Positions 1-9,528 of a DNA stretch of 64,000 bases are shown here, in pieces. The stretch is taken from assembly GCF_035918235.1 (NCBI RefSeq), contig NZ_CP109485.1:4774001-4838000 (forward strand), given 5' to 3'. The notes beneath the pieces are model-generated. The model saw only the letters and a list, made by a program, of their open reading frames with translations, was not told the DNA's origin and made no database searches. Position 1 is the first letter of the stretch; the number at the start of each line of letters is the position of its first letter. A program made the position numbers and the translations under genes. This stretch comes from Streptomyces sp. NBC_01445 (lineage in GTDB: Bacteria > Actinomycetota > Actinomycetes > Streptomycetales > Streptomycetaceae).

Positions 1-245
1 TGGAGACCTCCGGCATGTCGGCGACGACGAAGCTCGCTCCGAAGGCCTTCTCCAGCCAGACCATGTCCCTGTGGTTCCTGTCGCTCGCCCTCGCCAACGG
101 CATCCAGGCACAGACCGTGAAGCTCTACGGCGAGGTCTCCAATCCCGCGTACTTCGGTGTCAACGGCGCCATCGCCGTCGTCATCGGCCTGGCCGTGATC
201 GCGCTCGCGCCGTGGCTGCGCAGGACCATGCACCCCGTTCACTGA
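1..245 (+). CDS. POT/PTR family proton-dependent peptide transporter, C-terminal fragment
   Basis: This is the last ~80 codons of a gene that begins before the window. The reading frame is open from base 3. The visible protein contains a segment of the form KxxPKAFSSQTMSLWFLS, then two hydrophobic stretches and a short basic tail, which matches the last two membrane helices of POT (proton-dependent oligopeptide) MFS transporters. Proteins of this family import di- and tripeptides with protons. The stop codon lies within the ribosome binding region of the next gene, a CocE-type hydrolase, so the two are probably co-transcribed. That would pair peptide uptake with an intracellular acyl or peptide hydrolase, but this is inference. 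The substrate cannot be judged from a fragment. Confidence 0.75.
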   Translation, partial: ETSGMSATTKLAPKAFSSQTMSLWFLSLALANGIQAQTVKLYGEVSNPAYFGVNGAIAVVIGLAVIALAPWLRRTMHPVH

Positions 246-255
246 GGTAACTCCC

Positions 256-2274
256 ATGTCAGAAACCCCGGCCATCACCATCCGCACCTCCTTCCCCTAC
301 GAGACGACCCGCGAGGACGTTCGCGTACCCCTGCCGGACGGCACCACACTGTTCGCCCGCATCTGGCGTCCGGTGACCGACGAGCCGGTGCCCGCCATCC
401 TCGAGTACCTCCCGTACCGCCTCAGCGACTGGACAGCGCCGCGCGACTGGCAGCGCCACCCCTGGTACGCGGGCCACGGCTACGCCTCCGTACGTGTCGA
501 CGTACGCGGGCACGGCAACTCGGAGGGCCTGCCCGGCGACGAGTACGACACGACGGAGCTCGCGGACGGGGTCGCCGTCGTCAACTGGCTGGCCGAACAG
601 CCCTGGTGCAGCGGCAAGGTCGGCATGTTCGGCATCTCCTGGGGCGGCTTCAACTCCCTCCAGATCGCGGCCCTCGCGCCCGAGCCGCTCAAGGCGGTCG
701 TCACGGTCTGCTCGACGGACGACCGCTATGACAACGACGTGCACTACATGGGAGGTTCCGTCCTCGCGGTGGACATGCACGCGTGGGCGGCGACCATGCT
801 CGCCTTCGTGTCGCGGCCGCCCGACCCCCAGTTCGTCGGCGAGGGCTGGCGCGACATGTGGCTGGAGCGCCTCGAAGCGGTCGACCCGTTCATCCACACC
901 TGGCTCGGCCACCAGACGCGCGACGCCTACTGGCAGCACGGCAGCGTCTGCGAGGACTACACCGCCGTACGCGCGGCCGTCCTCGCGGTGGGCGGCTGGC
1001 ACGACCCGTACCGCGACACCGTCCTGCGCCTCGTCGAGAACCTGCCCGACCAGCAGGTGCGCGGGATCATCGGCCCCTGGTCGCACCAGTACCCGGACCG
1101 CGGCCTGCCGCCGGGCCCCGCGATCGGCTTCCTCCAGGAAACCCTCCGCTGGTGGGACCACCACCTCAAGGGCGCCGACAACGGCGTCATGGCGGAGCCC
1201 AAACTCCGCTCCTGGATCAGCGACTCGCACCCGCCCGCCACCGTCTACCCGACGCTGCCCGGCCACTGGGTCGGCGACCCGTCCTGGCCGTCCCCGAACG
1301 TCGCGCCTCTCGCGTACGCCCTTCAGGGCCCGCCCGTGATCGTGAAGTCACCCCAGCAGACGGGCCTGGACGCCGGCCGCTTCTTCCCCTTCGGCAACGA
1401 CGCGGACCTGCCGCCGGACCAGCGGGACGAGGACGCGAAGTCGGCGTGCTTCGAGTTCGAGGTGCCCTCGGATCTGCAGGTCCTCGGCCGGCCGCAGGTG
1501 ACGCTGCGGATCACCAGCGAGGTACCGCGCGGGCAGGTCGCCGTCCGGGTGTGCGACGTGGCGCCGGACGGCTCCTCGACGCTCGTCACACGCGGCGTCC
1601 TGAACTTCTCCTCTCGCGAGGGCCGGGACAAGGCCGTCGCCTGGCCCCCCGGCACCACGGACGAGGTCTCCTTCGAGCTGAACGGGATCGGTCACACCTT
1701 CCCGGCCGGGCACCGCATCCGCCTCGCGGTGTCGTCCGCTTACTGGCCGTGGATCTGGCCGCAGCCCGGATCCGAGGCCGGCTTCACCCTCGACCCGGCG
1801 GGCAGCACCCTCGAACTGCCGGTCAGGATGGTCGACGCCGAGAACGGCGCCGACATCGGCTTCGAGCCACCCGAACAGTCCGAGCCCATGGGTGTCGTCT
1901 ACCCGGCCACCCTGGACGAACAGCGCCCCGAGCGCCTCTGCGTCCGCGACGTCGCCAAGGGCGAATGGCGCCTCGAGGTCGACCCGCGCTACGGCGGCAC
2001 CCGGGTCTACCCCGACGGCCTCGAATTCACCGAGGACGCCGTGGAGACGTACGTCATCCAGGAGGCCGACCCACTCAGCGCGCGCACCCGTTCCGACTGG
2101 TCGATCCGCCTGCACCGGCCCGAGCTGGCATGGGACGTGACGATCAAGACCCGCTCCGAGATCGCCTGCGACGCGACGGACTTCATCACCAGCAACGAGG
2201 TGGTGTGCCGGGACGGCGGCGAGGTGGTCTTCCACCGGACATGGGAGCAGCGGATTCCGCGTACGGCGGGGTGA
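256..2274 (+). CDS. CocE/NonD family hydrolase (X-Pro dipeptidyl-peptidase-like)
   Basis: A 672-residue alpha/beta hydrolase. The nucleophile elbow FGISWGGF places the catalytic serine at about residue 128. A VGGWHDPYRD segment supplies the probable acid and GPWSHQYPDRG the probable histidine. The C-terminal third is beta-rich and matches the jelly-roll domain (PepX_C) of CocE and X-prolyl dipeptidyl peptidases, including the typical GHRIRLAVSS strand. The length agrees with the family. The start ATG has a GAGGT ribosome site that overlaps the stop of the upstream peptide transporter. Family members cleave acyl esters (cocaine esterase, glutaryl acylases) or X-Pro peptides. Which substrate this one uses is unknown, though the transporter neighbour favours peptides. 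There is no signal peptide, so it should be cytoplasmic. Confidence 0.9.
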   Translation: MSETPAITIRTSFPYETTREDVRVPLPDGTTLFARIWRPVTDEPVPAILEYLPYRLSDWTAPRDWQRHPWYAGHGYASVRVDVRGHGNSEGLPGDEYDTTELADGVAVVNWLAEQPWCSGKVGMFGISWGGFNSLQIAALAPEPLKAVVTVCSTDDRYDNDVHYMGGSVLAVDMHAWAATMLAFVSRPPDPQFVGEGWRDMWLERLEAVDPFIHTWLGHQTRDAYWQHGSVCEDYTAVRAAVLAVGGWHDPYRDTVLRLVENLPDQQVRGIIGPWSHQYPDRGLPPGPAIGFLQETLRWWDHHLKGADNGVMAEPKLRSWISDSHPPATVYPTLPGHWVGDPSWPSPNVAPLAYALQGPPVIVKSPQQTGLDAGRFFPFGNDADLPPDQRDEDAKSACFEFEVPSDLQVLGRPQVTLRITSEVPRGQVAVRVCDVAPDGSSTLVTRGVLNFSSREGRDKAVAWPPGTTDEVSFELNGIGHTFPAGHRIRLAVSSAYWPWIWPQPGSEAGFTLDPAGSTLELPVRMVDAENGADIGFEPPEQSEPMGVVYPATLDEQRPERLCVRDVAKGEWRLEVDPRYGGTRVYPDGLEFTEDAVETYVIQEADPLSARTRSDWSIRLHRPELAWDVTIKTRSEIACDATDFITSNEVVCRDGGEVVFHRTWEQRIPRTAG

Positions 2275-2296
2275 GGTGGGGTGGGTGGAGGTGAGG

Positions 2297-2321
2297 GTGG
2301 CCCCGGCCGATACGGGGCGGC
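2297..2321. terminator. Candidate terminator between convergent genes
   Basis: A short GC hairpin (6-base arms GCCCCG and CGGGGC around a 7-base loop) lies in the 51-base gap between the convergent CocE and HAD genes. It has no U-tract. Support is positional plus the hairpin only. Confidence 0.35.
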
Positions 2322-2325
2322 CGGC

Positions 2326-3150
2326 CTACGCCCAGCCCCCGAACTCCCGCTCCAGGACAACCCCCACCCCGTCCTCCTCATGGGACAGGGTGACCTCGTC
2401 GGCCGCCGCCCTGAGTTCGGCGTGGGCGTTGGCCATGGCGACGCCGTGGCCGGCCCACGCGAACATCGGCAGGTCGTTCGGCATGTCGCCGAAGGCGATC
2501 GTGCGCTGCGGCGTCAGACCGAGCCGTTCGGCAGCCAGCGCGAGCCCCGTCGCCTTGGTGACGCCCCACGGCTGGAGCTCCACGGTGCCGGGGCCCGACA
2601 TGGTGACCGTCGCCAGATCGCCGACGACCGCCCGGGCCACCGTCGCCAACTCGTCGTCGCTCAGCCGGGGATGACGGAGCAGCACCTTGCTGATGGGCTC
2701 GGCCCACAGCTCCTCGCGGCGCTCGATCCGCACGGCGGGGAGCGTGGGGTGCGGCATCACATAGCCCGGCTCGATGAGCGTCAGACCGTCCGTACCGTCC
2801 TGATCGACCGCCGCGTCGACCTGGCCGACCTCGGCCTCGATCTTGCCGAGGGCCTGCTCGGCGAGGTCGCGGTCGAGGGTCAGGGACCACACGATGCGGT
2901 CCGTCGCCGCGTCGTACAGCTGGGCGCCCTGGGCGCAGACCGCGAGGCCGGTGCCGCCGAGCTCGCCGAGCAGCGGCCGCACGCGCGGCGCGGGCCGCCC
3001 CGTCACCACGAGGTGCCGGGCCCCCGCGGCTGCCGCGGCCGCGAGCGCGTCGCGCGTCCGTTCGGAGACCGTGTCGTCGCCGCGCAGCAGCGTCCCGTCC
3101 AGGTCTGTGGCGATGAGTTCGAACGGAGCGGAGCGAAACGGAGCGGGCAT
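2326..3150 (-). CDS. HAD superfamily hydrolase, Cof/YbiV-like phosphatase
   Basis: A 274-residue HAD-fold protein. Near residue 15 it carries the nucleophile motif DLDGTLL (DxDGT), with the threonine of motif II in VVTGRP. The C-terminal motif IAFGDMPNDLPMF (GDxxND) binds Mg2+. The large C2-type cap and the length place it with the Cof-type sugar-phosphate and flavin-phosphate phosphatases. These are cytoplasmic and often have broad substrate range. It faces the CocE gene convergently and is separated from the FAD oxidoreductase end by 88 bases, so it may be the last gene of a minus-strand run. No strong ribosome site is visible before the ATG. The physiological substrate is not predictable. 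Confidence 0.9.
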   Translation of the reverse strand: MPAPFRSAPFELIATDLDGTLLRGDDTVSERTRDALAAAAAAGARHLVVTGRPAPRVRPLLGELGGTGLAVCAQGAQLYDAATDRIVWSLTLDRDLAEQALGKIEAEVGQVDAAVDQDGTDGLTLIEPGYVMPHPTLPAVRIERREELWAEPISKVLLRHPRLSDDELATVARAVVGDLATVTMSGPGTVELQPWGVTKATGLALAAERLGLTPQRTIAFGDMPNDLPMFAWAGHGVAMANAHAELRAAADEVTLSHEEDGVGVVLEREFGGWA

Positions 3151-3238
3151 GATCGAGAGAATACGGACCGCTCCGCCGGGTCACTGCGCCCGGTCACCCC
3201 CTCCGTCGTCCCGCCCGTTCACCCCAGCGCGGGGCGCC

Positions 3239-4441
3239 TCACGCGTGTGCCGCCGCGAGATGCTTCACCAGCCGCGGCGACGCGAACTCGGTGCCGCACA
3301 CGAACCTCATCACCGGCCCGAACGACGACCCGCCCAGCATGCCCGTGAAGTAGAGCCCCGGCACCGAGGACACATAGCCCGCCCCCAACTTGGGGGTACC
3401 CCGGCTGGCGGCGATCCGGGTCCGCAGACCGTCGCCGAGGAAGTCCATCGCGGCGAGGTCCACGCGGTAGCCGGTCGCGGCGATGACGTGGTCCGCGGTC
3501 AGCTCCTCGCGGCGCCCGCCGGGGGCCCGCACCGTGAGGACCGCGCCTCCGTCCGCCGCGGCGGACCCCACGATTCCTTCCACCTCGCGCACCCGCACCT
3601 TGTCCTCGAACCGCTCGCGCAGCCACCACGCCCCGAGCGGCCCGAGCACCCGCCGGACGAGGAAGTGCCGTGCCTGTGGCGGGAGATGGCGGTACGGATG
3701 CGGGTAATACGTCAGCGCGTACAGCGACCAGGCCCGGCCGAACGGCGTCTCGGGGCGCAGCTTCGGCTGGTCCCACGGCGGCGCGCCGAATCGTACGGAG
3801 CCCTGGCCGCGCGCCACGATCCGCACGCTCGCCCCGGCCTCCGCGGCGAGCGCGGCGGCCTCCAGGGCGGACTGCCCGGCGCCGACGACGACGAGTTCCC
3901 TGCCGGAGAAACGGGACAGGTCGTGGTGCTGCGAGCTGTGGGAGACGGGGCCTGTGGGGGCGGGGCCGTCGGGCGCCGCCGCGGCGAGCTCGTGCGGCAG
4001 GTGGTCGAGGCCCGAGAGGCCGGTGGCGACGACGACCGCGCGGGCCGTGAACTGCTCACCGGAGTCCAGCTTGACCTCGAAGTTCTCGTGTCCGCGCCGG
4101 TCCACCGACACGACCCTGACCCGCTCCAGGTCGGGCACGAGCTTCTGCTGGAACCAGTCCCCGTAGGCGACGAACGTCTCGACCGGGACGATGTCCTCGT
4201 CCGTCACGAGGCGCGGGATCCCCGCGGCGTCGCAGTAGTCGACTAGGTCGTGGCCGCGCTGCGGGGCATCGATGTTCGAGGCGGACGGCACGGACTTCAG
4301 GAGCATTCCCGCGGGCATGTGCGAGCGCCAGCTCACCATGGGGTCGCCGAAGACGCGTACCGGAATGCCGCGTGCCCTCAGATGGGCGGCGGTCGACAGG
4401 CCGTACGGGCCCGCTCCGATGACAGCTACCGGATGAATCAC
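3239..4441 (-). CDS. FAD/NAD(P)-binding oxidoreductase (flavin monooxygenase-like)
   Basis: A 400-residue flavoprotein. The N-terminus has the FAD-binding motif VIGAGPYGLS (GxGxxG). A second dinucleotide motif, VVGAGQSALEAA, occurs near residue 170, and a C-terminal ATGYRVDL motif is typical of flavin-containing and N-hydroxylating monooxygenases. It probably uses NAD(P)H and O2 to oxidise a small molecule, or acts as a thioredoxin-reductase-like oxidoreductase. The start is GTG behind a good GGGAGGGG site. The ATP-grasp gene upstream on the same strand ends 81 bases away, so they may form a two-gene unit. The gap between them contains the direct repeat ACTTGGcACTTGG (4490-4502), which may bind a regulator. 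The substrate is unknown. Confidence 0.85.
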   Translation of the reverse strand: MIHPVAVIGAGPYGLSTAAHLRARGIPVRVFGDPMVSWRSHMPAGMLLKSVPSASNIDAPQRGHDLVDYCDAAGIPRLVTDEDIVPVETFVAYGDWFQQKLVPDLERVRVVSVDRRGHENFEVKLDSGEQFTARAVVVATGLSGLDHLPHELAAAAPDGPAPTGPVSHSSQHHDLSRFSGRELVVVGAGQSALEAAALAAEAGASVRIVARGQGSVRFGAPPWDQPKLRPETPFGRAWSLYALTYYPHPYRHLPPQARHFLVRRVLGPLGAWWLRERFEDKVRVREVEGIVGSAAADGGAVLTVRAPGGRREELTADHVIAATGYRVDLAAMDFLGDGLRTRIAASRGTPKLGAGYVSSVPGLYFTGMLGGSSFGPVMRFVCGTEFASPRLVKHLAAAHA

Positions 4442-4522
4442 GAAGTCCCCTCCCCAGGGAAGAACATTTGCTTCCTACTTCGCGTTGACACTTGGCACTT
4501 GGTACTCAGTGGTGGTCGTGCG

Positions 4523-5797
4523 CTAATTGGTCCTGGTCGTGCCGCCGCCTCGGCGGTTGGTCCGCCACAGCTGGTGGAGGTGGCGGGCTCCTGGGCCCAC
4601 GAAGCGGGCGAGCATCGTGAACAGGGGCCGCAGGTCGTCGGTGGCGAGCCAGGCGAGCTCCGTGCCCGTGGCGCGGGCCGGGGCGTGCGGGGTCGTGTAG
4701 CCGCTGCGGCGGTAGGCGATGAGAGCGGGCAGGTCGATGTTCTCCACCACGTACCGGTGGCCCGCGCGCTGTTCCCCCTCCGGGACGGCGCGGCCGGTCA
4801 GGTCGAGGTGCAGGGCACGGACGACGTCGATCCCGGACTCGCTCTCGAAGAGCCGGAACTGGGCGCCCATGCGCGGATTGAAGTCGAGGAGCTTGTACTG
4901 GCCGTCGCGCCGGTCGAAGCGCAGGTCGAGGTCGATGACGCCGGTGAAGCCGATCTGTTTGATGAAACGCGCGGCGAGGTCCGCGAGTTCCGGATTGTCG
5001 ACGACGTACGCGTTCGCCGTCATGCCCGCGTGCGGCGGCCAGGAGCGCACCTTGACGCCGGTGAAGAGGGCCAGTGGCGAAGAGTCCGCGTCGAAGTACG
5101 CGTGCACGATCCAGTCCTCGGCCTGCTCCCTCGGCAGGTACTCCTGAAGGATCACGCCGGGCTGCCCGCCCCAGTCGCGGGCGAGTTCGAGCAGGCCCTC
5201 GGGGGTCGCGATCTTCGTCGTGCCGTTCACCGCGGGCTGTTTGCGGCGGGTGAACGCCTCCCGGTTCTTGGCGACCACCGGGAAGCGGACCGACGCGGCG
5301 AACTCCTCGATGTCGGCGTACGACTCGGGGAACGAGGCCGCCGGCGACGCGACACCGTGCTCCACGCACAGTTCGTGCAGCCCCTGCTTGCTGGCGAGGC
5401 GGCGCGGCAGGTCCTGCTCGACGCGGGGGAACAGGAACTTCCCCCGGTCCGCCAGTTCTTCCTGGTGCTCGGCGATGAGGACGGCCGCCTCTTCGTCGGT
5501 CGGGATCAGGACCGTGGGCCTGCCGATCCGGCGCGCGATGCGCAGCATGCCCTCGACGAGCCGCTCCGGTTCCTCGGCCCCGGTGGTCCGCCAGGGAAAG
5601 GCCCGGCGCAGATAGCGCGAGGACGCCGCGGGCGTGTAACGGTCCTCCGTGATCGCGTACATGGGCACGCCGAGGCGGCCCAGGCTGCGGATTGCTCCCA
5701 CTCCTCCGTGATGCAGTGGATAGTCACCGAACTTGACGATCAGGCCCGGCACGTCCCGGTCGCATTCGAACGGCACGCTGCTGGCGCTCCTGGCCAC
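4523..5797 (-). CDS. ATP-grasp carboxylate-amine ligase-like protein
   Basis: A 424-residue ATP-grasp enzyme. Residues after about 110 show the ATP-grasp order: a FPVVAKN strand with the ATP-binding lysine, QEYLPREQAEDWI, a central glycine-poor loop and the Mg-binding LLDFNPRMGAQFRLF (equivalent to the E/D-x-N-x-R motif). Such enzymes form amide bonds through an acyl phosphate. The frame is open to 5884, but the extra N-terminus is low complexity. I choose the GTG at 5797 because GGGGGGA lies just upstream and the conserved ARSASSVPF start follows. Partner substrates are unknown. D-aspartate-ligase-like and mycosporine-like functions are both possible. It lies upstream of the FAD oxidoreductase on the same strand. 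Confidence 0.8.
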   Translation of the reverse strand: MARSASSVPFECDRDVPGLIVKFGDYPLHHGGVGAIRSLGRLGVPMYAITEDRYTPAASSRYLRRAFPWRTTGAEEPERLVEGMLRIARRIGRPTVLIPTDEEAAVLIAEHQEELADRGKFLFPRVEQDLPRRLASKQGLHELCVEHGVASPAASFPESYADIEEFAASVRFPVVAKNREAFTRRKQPAVNGTTKIATPEGLLELARDWGGQPGVILQEYLPREQAEDWIVHAYFDADSSPLALFTGVKVRSWPPHAGMTANAYVVDNPELADLAARFIKQIGFTGVIDLDLRFDRRDGQYKLLDFNPRMGAQFRLFESESGIDVVRALHLDLTGRAVPEGEQRAGHRYVVENIDLPALIAYRRSGYTTPHAPARATGTELAWLATDDLRPLFTMLARFVGPGARHLHQLWRTNRRGGGTTRTN

Positions 5798-5944
5798 GGG
5801 TCCCCCCACGTGTCCTGTCCCCCTTCGGACCCGGACCCACCCCGCCCGCGTCCCCCGATAGGACGCTAAGCCGGAATTGACCACTCCAGCAAGGCTTATC
5901 CGGACATTGCGAACTCTTTAGACACTGCCCCAACGCGCCGCTGC

Positions 5945-5955
5945 CACGTAACGTG
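5945..5955. promoter_or_regulatory. Palindrome CACGTaACGTG upstream of fumarylacetoacetase
   Basis: A perfect 5-base inverted repeat with a 1-base centre sits 35 bases before the fumarylacetoacetase start, in the 192-base divergent region shared with the ATP-grasp gene (5798-5989). It could be an operator. No unambiguous -35/-10 pair was found, and no regulator gene adjoins it. Confidence 0.3.
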
Positions 5956-5989
5956 TGGCCCACCCATATGGAAAGCGAGGCAGGTACGC

Positions 5990-7252
5990 ATGTCCGAGCA
6001 GACCCCGCTCACCCCCCTCGACCTCCCCGAAGGCGACCCCTTCGGACCGCACAACCTCCCGTACGGGGTGTTCTCCCTGCCGGGGGAGGCCGTGGAAGCG
6101 CGCCGGGTCGGCGTGCGCCTCGGCTCGTACGTGCTGGACGCGGGCGCCGCGGCGGCCGCGCTCGGCTCGCCCTACGTCTCCCTGCTCGCCCGTCCCACCC
6201 TGAACCCGCTCATGGCGGCGGGCCGCACCGCCTGGTCGGACGTGCGCCGCGCGCTCACGGCCTGGGTCACGGTCCCGGCCCACCGCGAAACCGTGCGCCC
6301 CCTGCTGCACCCGCTCGCCGAAGTCACCCTGCACCTCCCCTTCGAGGTCGCGGACTACGTCGACTTCTACGCTTCGGAGAACCACGCCCGGAACCTGGGC
6401 CGGATGTTCCGCCCGGACGAGGAGCCTCTGAAGCCCAACTGGAAGCATCTGCCGGTGGGTTACCACGGTCGCGCCGGGACGGTCGTGGTCTCGGGCACGG
6501 ACGTGGTCCGCCCCTCGGGCCAGCGCAAGCCCCCGGCCGACCCGGCCCCGGTCTTCGGCCCGTCGGTACGGCTCGACATCGAGACGGAGCTCGGCTTCGT
6601 CGTCGGGACGCCGTCCGCGCAGGGCACGCCGGTGCCGCTGTCCGCGTACCGCGACCACGTGTTCGGGCTGTGCCTCCTCAACGACTGGTCGGCGCGCGAC
6701 ATCCAGTCCTGGGAGACCGTGCCGCTCGGCCCGCACCTCGGCAAGTCGTTCGCCACGTCGGTCTCGGCGTGGATCACCCCGCTGGACGCGCTGGACGAGG
6801 CGCGTGTGGCGCCCCCGGAGCGCACATACCCGCTGCTGCCGTACCTGGACGACACGGCACCCTCCCCCGACGGCATCGCGGACGAGCCCGGCGGCTACGA
6901 CCTGCACATCACTGTCACCCTCAACGGCCATGTCATCTCCGAGACCTCCTCCGCCTCCCTGTACTGGACGGCGGCGCAGATGCTGGCGCACATGACGGTG
7001 GCCGGCGCCTCCCTGCGCACGGGCGACCTGTACGGCTCCGGCACCATCAGCGGCGCCTCGGAGAACGCACGCGGCTCCCTCATCGAAATCACCTGGAACG
7101 GCCGCGACCCCATCGAACTCCCCGACGGCAAGCGAACGTTCCTCGAGAACGGTGACGTGGTCACGATGACGGCCTGGGCCCAGGGCCCGGACAACACACG
7201 CGTGGGCCTCGGCGAAGTGACGGGGCGGATCGTGGCGGGCGCCACGGCATGA
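5990..7252 (+). CDS. fahA: Fumarylacetoacetase
   Basis: A 420-residue enzyme of the last step of tyrosine and homogentisate breakdown, splitting 4-fumarylacetoacetate into fumarate and acetoacetate in the cytoplasm. It has the N-terminal SH3-like FAA domain (PFGPHNLPYGVFS) and the catalytic-domain motif DFYASENHARNLGRMF, with the general-base histidine. It also has LPVGYHGRAG, LNDWSARDIQSWE (metal-binding acidic residues) and the TGDLYGSGTISG loop. The length matches the eukaryotic-type FAH family. The ATG follows a purine-rich AGGCAGG site. It stands alone: the other tyrosine catabolic genes (hmgA, hpd) are not adjacent, as is common in Streptomyces. Confidence 0.95.
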   Translation: MSEQTPLTPLDLPEGDPFGPHNLPYGVFSLPGEAVEARRVGVRLGSYVLDAGAAAAALGSPYVSLLARPTLNPLMAAGRTAWSDVRRALTAWVTVPAHRETVRPLLHPLAEVTLHLPFEVADYVDFYASENHARNLGRMFRPDEEPLKPNWKHLPVGYHGRAGTVVVSGTDVVRPSGQRKPPADPAPVFGPSVRLDIETELGFVVGTPSAQGTPVPLSAYRDHVFGLCLLNDWSARDIQSWETVPLGPHLGKSFATSVSAWITPLDALDEARVAPPERTYPLLPYLDDTAPSPDGIADEPGGYDLHITVTLNGHVISETSSASLYWTAAQMLAHMTVAGASLRTGDLYGSGTISGASENARGSLIEITWNGRDPIELPDGKRTFLENGDVVTMTAWAQGPDNTRVGLGEVTGRIVAGATA

Positions 7253-7334
7253 GAGGCCTGAGGCGGCGCTGTCAGGGGCCCGACGGCGGGGCGCCGTCAG
7301 TGGCCTGAGGGCGCCGTCACCACCGTCACCACCG

Positions 7335-9329
7335 TCACCAGTCGATGTCCTCCGGCTCCTGCTCGTCCTCGGGCCAGCCGGGATCCGGCTCCGGCGCCTC
7401 CCCGGCGGCGGAGTCGGCCGGGGCTGCCGGGCCGCTGGAACCGGCGCCGTCCAGGCCCGCCAGGACGCCGAGCACACCCTCGCCCCACGTCGCCAGCTTC
7501 TTCTCGCCGACGCCGCCGATCGTGCCCAACTGGCCGATGGACGTCGGGTGTTGGAGGGCGATCTCCTTGAGCGTCGCGTCGTGGAAGATGACGTACGCCG
7601 GGACCCCGTTCTCCTTCGCCTGCGCGCCGCGCCACGCGCGCAGCGCCTCGAACACGGGCAGCAGCTGCTCCGGCAGGTCCGCCGCGGGCGACTTCGCCTT
7701 GCGGTCCCGCGAGGCCGACCGGGACGTGGCGGGGCGCGGCGCCTCCTTGCGCAGCCGCACCTCCCGCTGGCGCCCGAGGACGCTCCCGCTCTCCTCGGTG
7801 AGCACCAGCGTCCCGTACTCGCCCTCGACCGCGATGAGTCCCTGCGCGAGCAACTGCCGTGCCACGCCCCGCCATTCGGCCTCGCTCAGGTCCTCGCCGA
7901 TGCCGAAGACGGAGAGCTGGTCGTGGTCGAACTGGATGACCTTGGCCGTTCGCCGGCCCATCAGGATGTCGATGACCTGGCCCGCGCCGAACTTCTGCCT
8001 GCGCTCCCGGTCGAGACGCACCACCGTGGAGAGGATCTTCTGAGCGGCGACGGTGCCGTCCCAGGTCTCCGGCGGCGAGAGGCACGTGTCGCAGTTGCCG
8101 CAGCTTGCCGCCTGCGGCTCCTGGCCGAAGTACATGAGGAGCTGGGACCTGCGGCACTGCGCCGTCTCGCACAGCGCCAGCATCGCGTCGAGGTGGGACC
8201 CCGCCCGGCGCCGGAACGCCTCGTCCCCCTCCCCCATGTTGATCAGCTTCCGCTGCTGGACGACGTCCTGCAGCCCGTACGCCATCCAGGCCGTGGACGC
8301 GAGCCCGTCACGCCCGGCGCGGCCCGTCTCCTGGTAGTAGCCCTCGACGGACTTCGGGAGATCGAGATGCGCGACGAACCGGACGTCGGGCTTGTCGATG
8401 CCCATGCCGAACGCGATGGTCGCGCAGACGACCAGGCCCTCCTCGCGCAGGAACCGGGACTGGTGCGCCGCGCGGGTCCCCGCGTCCAGGCCCGCGTGGT
8501 ACGGGACCGCCTCGATGCCGTTGCGGCTGAGGAACTCGGCCGTCGCCTCCACCGACTTGCGCGACAGGCAGTACACGATGCCCGCGTCGCCCTCGTGCTC
8601 CTGCTTGAGGAAGCTGAGGAGCTGCTTCTTCGGGTCCGCCTTCGGCACGATCCGGTACTGGATGTTGGGCCGGTCGAAGCTCGCCACGAAGTGCTTCGCG
8701 TCCGGCATGCCCAGGCGCTCGGTGATCTCCTGGTGCGTGGCGTGCGTCGCCGTCGCCGTGAGCGCGATGCGCGGCACGTCCGGCCAGCGCCGGCCGAGGA
8801 CGGACAGGGCCAGGTAGTCCGGGCGGAAGTCGTGCCCCCACTGCGCCACACAGTGCGCCTCGTCGATCGCGAAGACGGAGATCCTGCCGCGGGAGAGCAG
8901 GTCGAGCGTGGAGTCGAGGCGCAGCCGCTCCGGCGCCAGATAGATGACGTCCAGCTCGCCCGCGAGGAACTCGGCCTCGACGGTGCGACGCTCGTCGAAG
9001 TCCTGCGTCGAGTTCATGAACCCGGCGCGCACGCCCAGCGCGCGCAGCGCGTCCACCTGGTCCTGCATGAGGGCGATGAGGGGCGAGATCACGACGCCCG
9101 TGCCGGGCCTGACCAGGGCCGGGATCTGGTAGCACAGGGACTTTCCGCCGCCGGTCGGCATCAGGACGACGGCGTCCCCGCCGTCCACGACGTGGTCGAT
9201 GATCGCTTCCTGCTCGCCGCGGAACGCGTCATATCCGAAGACGCGGTGCAGCGTCTCCAGCGCGCCGCCGCGCATCGCCGTCGCCACGCCGGGCTCCGTC
9301 ACCTCGCTCATGCCACCGATCCCATTCAT
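7335..9329 (-). CDS. recQ: ATP-dependent DNA helicase RecQ
   Basis: A 664-residue 3'-5' superfamily 2 helicase acting in recombination and fork repair. Motif I reads [15 protein letters not shown] and motif [22 protein letters not shown]. Motif VI contains the [10 protein letters not shown] arginine finger. An RQC zinc-binding region follows (C...[13 protein letters not shown]), then a winged-helix region, then a C-terminal HRDC domain near residues 530-600. The open frame runs upstream into repeat DNA. I place the start at the ATG beginning MNGIGG because GGGGGAC lies at the right distance, and a second ATG six codons later is an alternative. The C-terminus ends in an acidic tail. It is transcribed in the same direction as nuoN but is separated from it by a repeat and a terminator. 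Confidence 0.95.
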   Translation of the reverse strand: MNGIGGMSEVTEPGVATAMRGGALETLHRVFGYDAFRGEQEAIIDHVVDGGDAVVLMPTGGGKSLCYQIPALVRPGTGVVISPLIALMQDQVDALRALGVRAGFMNSTQDFDERRTVEAEFLAGELDVIYLAPERLRLDSTLDLLSRGRISVFAIDEAHCVAQWGHDFRPDYLALSVLGRRWPDVPRIALTATATHATHQEITERLGMPDAKHFVASFDRPNIQYRIVPKADPKKQLLSFLKQEHEGDAGIVYCLSRKSVEATAEFLSRNGIEAVPYHAGLDAGTRAAHQSRFLREEGLVVCATIAFGMGIDKPDVRFVAHLDLPKSVEGYYQETGRAGRDGLASTAWMAYGLQDVVQQRKLINMGEGDEAFRRRAGSHLDAMLALCETAQCRRSQLLMYFGQEPQAASCGNCDTCLSPPETWDGTVAAQKILSTVVRLDRERRQKFGAGQVIDILMGRRTAKVIQFDHDQLSVFGIGEDLSEAEWRGVARQLLAQGLIAVEGEYGTLVLTEESGSVLGRQREVRLRKEAPRPATSRSASRDRKAKSPAADLPEQLLPVFEALRAWRGAQAKENGVPAYVIFHDATLKEIALQHPTSIGQLGTIGGVGEKKLATWGEGVLGVLAGLDGAGSSGPAAPADSAAGEAPEPDPGWPEDEQEPEDIDW

Positions 9330-9413
9330 CGCCCTGTCCCCCGTACGTCCATACTTTGTGGTTCGACCACTGCTGCCACGATAGGGCTCCGCACCGACAG
9401 CCCGAAAAGTTAT

Positions 9414-9515
9414 CCACAGGCTGGGGGTGAAGTCACCTCCCGGCCGGGGGTCCGGGGGTCGTCCCCCGGGAAGGCGCAGCCACAGGCTGGGGGTGAAGTC
9501 ACCTCCCGACCGGGG
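9414..9515. repeat. Pair of 36-nt direct repeats with a DnaA-like box
   Basis: Two copies (9414-9449 and 9480-9515) agree at 35 of 36 positions with a 66-base period. Each contains the inverted repeat GGTGAAGTCACC and begins with CCACAGGCTG. The first copy runs on from TTATCC, giving a consensus DnaA-type 9-mer TTATCCACA at 9410-9418. The repeats fill the nuoN-recQ gap. A role as operator or as a dispersed repeat family is possible. Confidence 0.7.
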
Positions 9516-9528
9516 TCCCGGAACGCCT

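Noticed and set aside
4250..5869. Long plus-strand open frame (over 500 codons) across the ATP-grasp gene
   Set aside because: It is antisense to a clear ATP-grasp gene, has no family features, and long antisense frames are expected at this GC content. Similar frames opposite recQ, nuoG and ubiD were dropped for the same reason.
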